Shown piece by piece: positions 1 to 5,470 of a stretch of DNA of 5,470 nt. Position numbers and translations under genes: made by a program. The stretch lies in assembly GCA_023447335.1 (NCBI GenBank), contig JAEXOD010000059.1:1-5470 (forward strand), given 5' to 3'. This stretch comes from Bacteroidota bacterium. GTDB lineage: Bacteria; Bacteroidota; Ignavibacteria; Ignavibacteriales; Melioribacteraceae. The stretch's first letter is position 1, and the number at the start of each line of letters is the position of its first letter. The notes beneath the pieces are model-generated. The model was given only the letters and a program-made list of their open reading frames with translations, had not been told where the DNA came from and searched no databases.

Positions 1-2
1 AA

Positions 3-1058
3 AGAAGACAAAACGACTATAGACATTTTAGTAAGCCTCTTGAAAACATACCTTGGGCTAAAGTCTGGCGTTCATTAGATTGGGCTACTTCCCATGGCTT
101 AAATACTACTCAAGGTTTTAATAAACGGGTGTTGAACGGGGAATTTCCTCAAATTGTACACGAATCTGAAAAAAATTATGAAAGTCAGCTAGATATGGCG
201 GCAGAACTAATAAAAGAACGTAGTGATAAACTGAAAATGGTTATGGTAAGCGGACCTTCTTCATCAGGAAAAACAACAACAACTCTTAAACTTGAAATGC
301 GATTAAATAAAATGGGATTGAAATTTGTACCTCTTGTTGTTGATAATTACTTTTTCGATTTAGAATTACATCCTGTCGATGAATTCGGAGATTATGATTT
401 CGAAACTCCTCAGGCTTTGGATTTAGATTTGATTAACGAACATTTAGTAAGACTTTCTTCGGGTGAAGAAGTTAAAATCCCTTATTACGATTTTAAAACC
501 GGCAAACGCTACTTAGACCGTACCCCTATTCAATTAAAAGAAAATGAAATTTTATTATTGGATAGTTTACATGGATTGTTTCCTGCATTTAGTAAAGATA
601 TTCCTGCCGAACAGAAATTTAAACTATACCTGGAACCTTTATTACAAATGAAAACAAGTAGCGGTGCATATGTAAGATGGACAGATATTAGATTAATGCG
701 TAGAATGTTGAGAGACTCGGTTCACCGTGCATATAATCCTGAACAAACTTTATTACATTGGCATTATGTAAGAAGCGGAGAAAAACGTCACATCCTCCCT
801 TATGCTAATAGTGCGGATTATATTATTAATACTTCTATGAGTTATGAGTTAGCATTATATAAACCGCTATTGTTTGATTATTTCAAGGAATGGGAATTAA
901 AATATGCTAACGATCCGTTAAGGGTTGATGCTTTTGAAAGAGCTGCAAGAGTAAAAAACATGCTCGCCGAAATACAAGGTGTTCCGGATAATTCTCCTGT
1001 TCCCGGCGATTCTGTGTTAAGAGAATTTATAGGCGGAAGCACATTGAAATATGACTAA
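3..1058 (+). CDS. Nucleoside (uridine-type) kinase, C-terminal part, 5'-truncated
   Basis: This enzyme probably phosphorylates a nucleoside such as uridine with a nucleotide triphosphate, in the cytoplasm, as part of pyrimidine salvage. The reading frame is open from position 3 with no stop, so the gene begins outside the window. The GTG at 129 is unlikely to be the true start, because the 42 codons before it read like the linker of this family (PWAKVWRSLDW, then LNTTQGFNKRV). Full-length relatives are about 550 residues, with a TGS domain and a threonyl-tRNA-synthetase-like domain before the kinase; those two domains would lie upstream and are not seen. Counting from the GTG, the P-loop GPSSSGKT is at residues 42-49, DNYFFD at 72-77, DEFGDYDFE at 84-92, the Walker B-like ILLLDSLHGL at 141-150, TDIRLMRRMLRD at 185-196, and the family C-terminus LREFIGGS at 297-304. 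Walker B has D-S where relatives usually have E-G. The stop is TAA at 1056-1058. The kinase family is secure; the exact substrate is inferred. Confidence 0.9.
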   Translation, partial: RRQNDYRHFSKPLENIPWAKVWRSLDWATSHGLNTTQGFNKRVLNGEFPQIVHESEKNYESQLDMAAELIKERSDKLKMVMVSGPSSSGKTTTTLKLEMRLNKMGLKFVPLVVDNYFFDLELHPVDEFGDYDFETPQALDLDLINEHLVRLSSGEEVKIPYYDFKTGKRYLDRTPIQLKENEILLLDSLHGLFPAFSKDIPAEQKFKLYLEPLLQMKTSSGAYVRWTDIRLMRRMLRDSVHRAYNPEQTLLHWHYVRSGEKRHILPYANSADYIINTSMSYELALYKPLLFDYFKEWELKYANDPLRVDAFERAARVKNMLAEIQGVPDNSPVPGDSVLREFIGGSTLKYD

Positions 1059-1125
1059 TTTATAGCTTCAAAAATTCTAGTCCTCGATGCTGAATCAAAC
1101 AGATAATTTTTAGCACAAGTAGTAG

Positions 1126-1133
1126 TACATTTG
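1126..1133 (+). promoter_or_regulatory. Candidate Bacteroidota -7 box (TACATTTG) upstream of the ABC operon
   Basis: TACATTTG fits the TAnnTTTG -7 consensus of Bacteroidota exactly. No clear TTTG -33 partner is seen about 20 bases upstream; only a T-run at about 1107-1111. If used, transcription would begin near 1140, the RNA would carry the 1147-1182 hairpin at its 5' end, and the ABC operon would have a leader of about 200 bases. A six-base match is expected by chance every kilobase or so in DNA this AT-rich, so this is tentative. Confidence 0.27.
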
Positions 1134-1146
1134 AAATAAAAAACTC

Positions 1147-1182
1147 ACCTTCATCCCTCTCTTTAACGAGAGGAATGAAGGT
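1147..1182. terminator. Strong hairpin between kinase and ABC operon; possible terminator or dispersed palindrome
   Basis: The arms ACCTTCATCCCTCTC (1147-1161) and GAGAGGAATGAAGGT (1168-1182) pair over 15 positions with one C-A mismatch, around a 6-base loop TTTAAC. The position, about 90 bases after the kinase stop, suits a terminator. On the + strand, however, the stem is followed only by TATATAAATTAAT. The good T-run (TTTTTTATTT, complement of 1134-1143) lies on the - strand side, where no gene ends. It may act in both directions, may be a weak + terminator, or may be a copy of a REP-like palindrome. The hairpin itself is clear; its role is not. Confidence 0.5.
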
Positions 1183-1345
1183 TATATAAATTAATAAGCA
1201 TTTAATTCCCCTTACTTATTCAATATTCCATCCAACAAAGGGGTTAAGCACAACTTCATTTTTGCTTTAATATTGTTTTGATACTACCCGTTTAATTCGA
1301 TTTTTACATTATTTAAACTAATAATAAATTAAAAAAGATTACTCC
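1183..1345. other. Non-coding leader region before the ABC operon
   Basis: No credible gene was found here on either strand. The longest feature noticed is a 15-codon minus-strand ORF (1212-1259), too short to support. A weak stem pairs CCCCTT (1208-1213) with AAGGGG (1238-1243), and TTAA is repeated outside both arms. CAATATT (1221-1227) is repeated inverted as AATATTG (1269-1275). The last 60 bases before the ATG are almost all A and T. No recognisable riboswitch or clear promoter was found in this stretch. Confidence 0.4.
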
Positions 1346-2269
1346 ATGAATGCAAAAATACTCGAAGTTAAAAATCTAACAAAAGGATTTTCTAAGGTAT
1401 TGGCAGTAAATAACCTTTCATTTTCTATCCAATCCGGAGAAATTTTTGCTTTGTTAGGACCAAACGGAGCAGGGAAAACCACAACTGTTAGAATGCTAAC
1501 TGATATAATTAAACCTGATTCAGGAATTATTAATTACAATTTTAACAATTCTCTTTCAAAAGTAAATAAAAACAGCTTTTTGGGGTATCTTCCCGAAGAA
1601 AGAGGATTATATCAGGAAATCCCTATAATTAAGTCATTAATTTACTTAGGCATAATTAGGGGGATGGATAAAAAAGATGCCCGAAAAAGTGCAGAGATGT
1701 GGTTAGAAAAATTGGAACTTTTTGAAAGACGGTTCGATAAGCTAAACACTCTATCGAAAGGAAATCAACAAAAAATACAGTTTATTTCCTCAATTTTACA
1801 TAACCCGATTTTTGCAATTCTTGATGAACCCTTTTCCGGATTTGACCCGATTAATCAAGAGCTGTTTATAAGCATTATTAAAGAATTAGCAACTACGGGA
1901 ACTACTATCTTGCTCAGTGCTCATCAAATGCATCTGGTAGAGAAAATAGCCGATAGAGTGCATTTATTAAATAAAGGAGAAACTGTTGTAACCGGAACAA
2001 TCAAAGAAATTAAAAGCAACTTCAGGGCTGATGAGATCATATATATTAAAACTGCTGAGCAGATAAACGAAGTTAAATTTAATAACTTGGAAATAATTAA
2101 AACTTTTGAGAAAATTTCTGATCATGAATGCAAACTTATTGTGCATAATAACAGCAAATTAAATGATTTATTAAGCCATATCATTAATTTGAATACTATC
2201 ATTTCAATCAAATCGGCAAATATAACTCTACATGATATTTTTATTCAACTTATTAAGGGAAAGGAGTAG
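1346..2269 (+). CDS. ABC transporter ATP-binding protein, NatA/YhaQ-like
   Basis: This is the cytoplasmic ATPase that powers the membrane protein encoded just downstream. Walker A GPNGAGKT is at residues 38-45. GYLPEERGLY is at 80-89, where the usual Q-loop glutamine is replaced by Glu84; that form is typical of the NatA/YhaQ group. The signature is LSKGNQQK at 136-143, Walker B FAILDEP at 156-162, the D-loop SGFD at 164-167, and the switch histidine His193 lies in LLSAHQM. Residues from about 215 to 307 form a separate C-terminal domain resembling DUF4162. At 307 residues the length is normal for the group. The start is the first ATG after an in-frame TAA at 1325-1327; no strong Shine-Dalgarno precedes it. 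The gene is 3 bases from the permease gene, so the two are almost certainly co-transcribed. NatA/NatB of Bacillus exports sodium, but the substrate of this pair cannot be read from the sequence. Confidence 0.95.
   Translation: MNAKILEVKNLTKGFSKVLAVNNLSFSIQSGEIFALLGPNGAGKTTTVRMLTDIIKPDSGIINYNFNNSLSKVNKNSFLGYLPEERGLYQEIPIIKSLIYLGIIRGMDKKDARKSAEMWLEKLELFERRFDKLNTLSKGNQQKIQFISSILHNPIFAILDEPFSGFDPINQELFISIIKELATTGTTILLSAHQMHLVEKIADRVHLLNKGETVVTGTIKEIKSNFRADEIIYIKTAEQINEVKFNNLEIIKTFEKISDHECKLIVHNNSKLNDLLSHIINLNTIISIKSANITLHDIFIQLIKGKE
2261..2266 (+). promoter_or_regulatory. Ribosome binding site for the permease gene (AAGGAG)
   Basis: AAGGAG lies 6 bases before the ATG at 2273 and is made by the last two sense codons (Lys-Glu) of the ATPase gene. 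It is the clearest Shine-Dalgarno seen in the window; the ATPase and glycosyltransferase starts lack one. It supports the ATG at 2273 and suggests coupled translation of the two subunits. Confidence 0.65.
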
Positions 2270-2272
2270 AAT

Positions 2273-3475
2273 ATGAACAAAAAGCTAAAGCTTATTTATG
2301 ATGTTTCTATTTGGGAATTTTCAAGATGGTTTAAGCTAAAAGAACATATAATTACAATTATTGTTTTCAGTTTAATAAGTTTGATGATATTTGGGGGAAT
2401 TTCACTATATAATAAATATTTTAATAGTAAAAAAATTATAGCTGTTAAAAACAATTCTGAATTAGTTATTGAAAAATTAAATTCGGAAAAATACGTCTTT
2501 AAATCAAAACAATTTTCATTTAGTGAATACAAAGAAAAACTTAAAACTGAAAAGATTGATGCAATAGTTGAAATTAATAGTTTAGATAGCATAAAAATAT
2601 ATACACAAAGCAATAGAAATTGGGTTAATGAGGTTATACAAATTATATTAAACCATAGAACAGAACTGAAAATAAAACAAGCCAATATTTCAGATGAAAC
2701 CATAAACAATATTTTTAATATCCCGTCTATAGCAACTATTTTTACAGAAGCAAATAACACAAAAATTAGCGCCGGTGAAAAGATAGCTGCAGGTATTCTA
2801 ATAGGAATGATGCTAATGGGAGTGTTCTTAGGTCTTGCTTATCAGTTTACTGCTATTACCGGTGAAAAGCAATTACGAATAACAGAAGTAATTGTATCGG
2901 CAATCTCCCCTCAAACTTGGATAGACGGAAAAATTATCGGAATATCTTTATTATCTTTTAGCCTACTTGTAACTTACTCTTTAAGCACCGTTATTTTTGT
3001 AATAATTTCTTCTATATTTGAAAGTGGTTGGTCAATTCCGCTTGATTTTAGTAATCCTAAAATACTTTTTATTTTAATGGTATTTTCATTTTTGGGATTT
3101 ATATTTTGGAACACATTTTTTTCTGCGATTGCTGCAACAATTAATGATCCTAATACAAGTGCACGTGGTTCTTTAATAATGTTACCGATATTAAATATAG
3201 TTATAGCTTTTTTTGCTTTCGGAAATCCTGATTCCTTGCTGATACGCTTGTTATCAATGTTTCCTCCTACATCTCCGCCCATTTTAGCAGTACGTCTAAT
3301 TTTAACGGATGTCCCTAATACTGAAATTGTTATTTCATTCGTATTGTTAATTTTATCAATCTATTTTTTAAGAATAACAGCCGGAAAAATTTTCGAAGTA
3401 TCTATATTAATGTATGGTAAGGAATTAAGCTGGCAAGAAATAAGAAAATGTATTTCTGTTTCAAAAACAAAATAA
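2273..3475 (+). CDS. ABC-2 type transporter permease, NatB-like
   Basis: This is the membrane subunit of the exporter powered by the preceding ATPase. Predicted membrane spans are near residues 26-46, 171-192, 221-249, 263-289, 300-317 and 350-368. Between spans 1 and 2 is a hydrophilic domain of about 120 residues, rich in Lys, Asn and Ile, expected outside the cytoplasmic membrane; this large first loop is typical of NatB/YhaP permeases. After span 2, GEKQLRITEVIVSAISPQTW (197-216), followed directly by IDGKIIG, is a recognisable form of the family's conserved E-K-x-x-R-x-x-E-V-x-x-S-x-x-S-P stretch ending in GKIxG. SMFPPTSPPILAVR (328-341) matches the conserved segment before the last span. 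The length of 400 residues is normal. The gene ends with TAA at 3473-3475, 4 bases before the stop codon of the convergent membrane-protein gene. The substrate is unknown; sodium, peptides or toxic compounds are all possible for this family. Confidence 0.92.
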   Translation: MNKKLKLIYDVSIWEFSRWFKLKEHIITIIVFSLISLMIFGGISLYNKYFNSKKIIAVKNNSELVIEKLNSEKYVFKSKQFSFSEYKEKLKTEKIDAIVEINSLDSIKIYTQSNRNWVNEVIQIILNHRTELKIKQANISDETINNIFNIPSIATIFTEANNTKISAGEKIAAGILIGMMLMGVFLGLAYQFTAITGEKQLRITEVIVSAISPQTWIDGKIIGISLLSFSLLVTYSLSTVIFVIISSIFESGWSIPLDFSNPKILFILMVFSFLGFIFWNTFFSAIAATINDPNTSARGSLIMLPILNIVIAFFAFGNPDSLLIRLLSMFPPTSPPILAVRLILTDVPNTEIVISFVLLILSIYFLRITAGKIFEVSILMYGKELSWQEIRKCISVSKTK

Positions 3476-3479
3476 GTTT

Positions 3480-4130
3480 CTATACTTCAAGGTAATTCAT
3501 CATAAAATGAGAAATTGCCCCTAAAAGAATAAATATATGAAATATTTCATGAAAGCCTAACAAACCGTTAAAAAAGTTAGGCTTTTTTATTGCGTAAATA
3601 ACTGCACCTACAGTATAAAAAACTCCGCCTATGGCAAACCAAATTAATCCCGTACTACTAAAAGCTTTAATCAAAGGATACATAGCAAACATTACAACCC
3701 AACCCATAATTAAATAAATTGCCGTATATAAATATCTTGGAGCATTTAACCAAAATAATTTCATAAAAAAGCCTCCCAGTGCCATAAGCCACACTAACCC
3801 GACTAAAGCATAACCTAAAGTACCTTTTAATACTATAGTACAAATAGGGGTATAAGAAGCAGCAATAAAAACGAATATCATTATATGATCAATCTTCCTT
3901 AAAATTACTAATTTCTCCCCTTCAATCGGCAACCAATGATATAACGTACTCGATAAAAATAATGCAAACATGGCAACAGAATATATTGCAAATGTTATGG
4001 CATGTGTTGGTGTAACCGGTAAATCGTTTCTTGTCTGTAGTAAAATAAATGCAAATAATGCAAATAATACCCCTAAAAAGTGGGTAAATCCGTTTAATGG
4101 TTCTCTAAGTTTTTTTAACATAATAATCAC
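3480..4130 (-). CDS. trhA: PAQR/hemolysin III family membrane protein (TrhA-like)
   Basis: This is an inner-membrane protein of the hemolysin III (YqfA/TrhA) branch of the PAQR superfamily, related to adiponectin and progestin receptors and distantly to ceramidases. The 216 residues give about seven membrane spans, the usual size. Family motifs seen are REPLNGFTHFLG (9-20), SSTLYHW (60-66), RKIDHIMIF (78-86) and GFHEIFHIF (192-200). His65 and the HxxxH pair His194/His198 match the three histidines that bind zinc in PAQR proteins; Asp81 is also conserved in type. Bacterial members are linked to membrane homeostasis; the hemolysin name comes from a Bacillus cereus protein and need not mean toxin activity here. 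The start is uncertain by three codons: MIIM offers ATG at 4130 or at 4121, and the second gives the more usual N-terminus MLKKLREP. The gene is convergent with the ABC operon and divergent from the glycosyltransferase-like gene. Confidence 0.93.
   Translation of the reverse strand: MIIMLKKLREPLNGFTHFLGVLFALFAFILLQTRNDLPVTPTHAITFAIYSVAMFALFLSSTLYHWLPIEGEKLVILRKIDHIMIFVFIAASYTPICTIVLKGTLGYALVGLVWLMALGGFFMKLFWLNAPRYLYTAIYLIMGWVVMFAMYPLIKAFSSTGLIWFAIGGVFYTVGAVIYAIKKPNFFNGLLGFHEIFHIFILLGAISHFMMNYLEV
3552..3588 (+). terminator. Rho-independent terminator for the ABC operon, inside the convergent gene
   Basis: AAAGCCTAAC (3552-3561) and GTTAGGCTTT (3576-3585) form a perfect 10-bp stem around a 14-base loop, and the + strand carries six T at 3583-3588. 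The stem core GCCTAAC/GTTAGGC directly followed by the T-run is the standard intrinsic terminator form. It lies about 80 bases past the permease stop and works only in the + direction, because the other side has just three T. The same bases encode residues 182-194 of the convergent TrhA-like protein (KKPNFFNGLLGFH). There is almost no room for a terminator elsewhere, since the two stop codons are 4 bases apart. Confidence 0.7.
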
Positions 4131-4163
4131 AATTTAATATATTAAAAATACGAAATTTATTTA

Positions 4164-4171
4164 TATATTTG
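4164..4171 (+). promoter_or_regulatory. Candidate Bacteroidota -7 box (TATATTTG) for the glycosyltransferase-like gene
   Basis: TATATTTG matches TAnnTTTG exactly and ends 29 bases before the ATG at 4201, which would give a leader of roughly 20 bases. No TTTG -33 element is evident about 20 bases upstream. In the same 70-base spacer, the minus strand has TAAATTTC (complement of 4152-4159), one base off the consensus and well placed for the divergent trhA-like gene, but too weak to call by itself. Confidence 0.42.
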
Positions 4172-4200
4172 TGAATAATTACTAATCCTGCTTGTATTTA

Positions 4201-5470
4201 ATGAATACTAATTTTTATTCTTTCGTTAAAAATAATTTTATTCTTATTATTTTTGTAACGGTAGCCATACTTATTCTTAGCGTATTTCCAAAATGGATTG
4301 TTGATGATGCTTTCATTCTATTTAGATATGCCGAAAATTTAGCAAAATACGGCGAATTAAACTGGAATGTCGGTAATAATCCGGTAGAAGGATATACCGG
4401 GGTAACTCTCCCTTTCTTGTTAACTTTAGGTTTTTACATTAATCTTGAACCAATTATGTTTAGTCACATTTTGGGGATCGGTAGTTTTTTAACTTTAATA
4501 ATACTCTTTTTTTTAATATTAAAAACTTTAAAAATAAATAAAACTATAAGCCTTGTTTCATTAATCATATTTGTTTTTTCTCCGGCACTTTATACACATG
4601 TATTTAGCGGTTTGGAAACGATTATTTTTATAACATTATTATTAGCAGTAATTTTATTGATGTTACAAATTTTTAAGTCCCAAAATTGTAGCATCAAATT
4701 TTATGTTACATTGTTTGTACTTAGTCTAACCAGACCGGAAGGAATTTTATTTGCAATATTAGCCTACTTAATTATTTTATATTATTTTTACTTAAATAAT
4801 AAACATTCACTTTTAGAATACATAAAAAAATCTGTGATATTTTTTGTAATCCCCTTTGCAATTTATTTCGGATATAAAACAATTTATTACGGGGCTATTT
4901 TTCCAAATACTTATTATATTAAATCTGCAAATAGTCAATTTAATTTAAATTCATATTTTTCTTTTATTAATTTTTTTAAGTATTATTTATTAATTCCTAC
5001 TTTAATTAATCTAATATTTTTAATTTTAACAATAGTGATTGGTAGAAATTTTACCAACTTAATAAAATTAATTAAAAAGGATGTATATATATTTGTTTTA
5101 ATATTTACATTCTCGGTTATTTTAATCTATAAGTATTTGCATACCTCACTATTAATGAATTATTCATGCAGATTTTTTATTCCCTTATATCCTCTATTTT
5201 TGATACTACTTAGCTATACTGCAGATTTTTTTATTAAGGAGATTAAACAAATTGCAAACTTCAAAATTTTTACATTTTTAATTTCTTTTGCAATCATAAT
5301 ATTAATTTCGCTTCAAATTAATATTATATACTTCCAATTTAAAAAAGAAGTCACTTTTGCAGCTAAACATATCCTTTTAATAAATAATGTACATATTAAA
5401 GTCGGAAAATTTTTAAGAAAGGAATTTCCTAATTCAAAAATTATTGTACATGCCGATGCCGGAGCTATTC
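4201..5470 (+). CDS. GT-C-type membrane glycosyltransferase-like protein, 3'-truncated
   Basis: The frame is open from ATG 4201 to the window edge: 423 codons and one extra base, no stop. This is a polytopic membrane protein with about 9-10 hydrophobic spans, the first at residues 12-30. It shows the pattern of a GT-C family that uses lipid-linked sugars: DDAFILFRYAENL (35-47) just after span 1, with Asp35/Asp36 as the likely catalytic acidic pair; NNPVEGYTG (59-67); SGLETIIF (136-143); LTRPEG (176-181); FPNTYYIK (234-241); RFFIPLYPL (324-332); and HADAGAI at the very end (417-423), matching the start of the conserved D-x-G-x-I segment in the C-terminal part. Related proteins include mycobacterial arabinosyltransferase AftB and many uncharacterised bacterial proteins. 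It probably adds a sugar to a cell-surface glycan or lipid on the outer face of the cytoplasmic membrane; donor and acceptor are unknown. An in-frame TAA at 4183-4185 limits the start; TTG 4192 is a less likely alternative. No Shine-Dalgarno is seen. By eye it is the most AT-rich gene here. Confidence 0.82.
   Translation, partial: MNTNFYSFVKNNFILIIFVTVAILILSVFPKWIVDDAFILFRYAENLAKYGELNWNVGNNPVEGYTGVTLPFLLTLGFYINLEPIMFSHILGIGSFLTLIILFFLILKTLKINKTISLVSLIIFVFSPALYTHVFSGLETIIFITLLLAVILLMLQIFKSQNCSIKFYVTLFVLSLTRPEGILFAILAYLIILYYFYLNNKHSLLEYIKKSVIFFVIPFAIYFGYKTIYYGAIFPNTYYIKSANSQFNLNSYFSFINFFKYYLLIPTLINLIFLILTIVIGRNFTNLIKLIKKDVYIFVLIFTFSVILIYKYLHTSLLMNYSCRFFIPLYPLFLILLSYTADFFIKEIKQIANFKIFTFLISFAIIILISLQINIIYFQFKKEVTFAAKHILLINNVHIKVGKFLRKEFPNSKIIVHADAGAI

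Noticed and set aside
129..1058. GTG at 129 as the start of the kinase gene
   Set aside because: The frame stays open to the left edge and the upstream codons match the family's linker, so the gene is a left-truncated longer protein.
1212..1259. 15-codon minus-strand ORF as a leader peptide or remnant
   Set aside because: It is too short to tell from chance, has no ribosome binding site, and no minus-strand gene lies downstream of it.
2296..2760. 154-codon ORF on the minus strand inside the permease gene
   Set aside because: It is an antisense shadow of the permease, which has clear ABC-2 motifs on the plus strand. The shadow's apparent hydrophobicity comes from AT-rich codons read backwards; no family motif or start signal is seen.
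2974..3282. 102-codon ORF on the minus strand inside the permease gene
   Set aside because: It lies fully within the conserved C-terminal half of the permease, has no recognisable motif and no promoter or ribosome binding site.
3480..4130. Hemolysin III annotation read as a virulence toxin
   Set aside because: The motifs are those of the PAQR membrane-protein family, widespread in harmless bacteria; nothing nearby points to a toxin or secretion function.
1..5470. CRISPR array, tRNA or rRNA gene, insertion sequence, toxin-antitoxin or defence system
   Set aside because: No regularly spaced direct repeats, cloverleaf, conserved rRNA segment, transposase, or paired small ORFs were found on reading the window. 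The recognisable genes are kinase, ABC exporter, PAQR protein and GT-C protein, and they do not form a known or evident new system.

Overview
The window is AT-rich chromosomal DNA that looks like a member of the Bacteroidota. The evidence is the long TGS-type nucleoside kinase family common in that phylum, mostly weak Shine-Dalgarno sequences, and TAnnTTTG promoter-like boxes, one of them close upstream of a start codon. The phylum call is an inference from gene content and style; no rRNA or other marker gene is present.

Layout from left to right. (1) Positions 3-1058 (+) hold the C-terminal 351 codons of a uridine kinase/phosphoribulokinase-type nucleoside kinase whose start lies outside the window. 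(2) Positions 1059-1345 are a 287-base non-coding gap. It holds a 15-bp hairpin and an exact TAnnTTTG box. (3) Positions 1346-2269 and 2273-3475 (+) are a two-gene operon for an ABC exporter of the NatA/NatB type: a cytoplasmic ATPase and an ABC-2 permease with six predicted membrane spans. The two genes are 3 bases apart, and the second start has a good ribosome binding site. (4) Positions 3480-4130 (-) encode a PAQR/hemolysin III family membrane protein (TrhA-like), convergent with the permease and only 4 bases from it. A rho-independent terminator for the ABC operon appears to be written inside this gene, on the opposite strand. (5) Positions 4131-4200 are a 70-base divergent spacer with a candidate promoter. 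(6) Positions 4201-5470 (+) are the start of a large GT-C-type membrane glycosyltransferase-like gene that runs off the right edge; 423 codons are visible.

Apart from the ABC pair, the genes do not form an obvious pathway. Three of the four transcription units encode membrane proteins, but that is weak evidence for a common role. I found no CRISPR array, transposase, tRNA, rRNA, prophage or defence gene, and no convincing new multi-gene system. The observations most worth checking are the terminator embedded in the coding sequence of the convergent gene and the strong hairpin at 1147-1182, whose T-run lies on the side opposite to the local direction of transcription.
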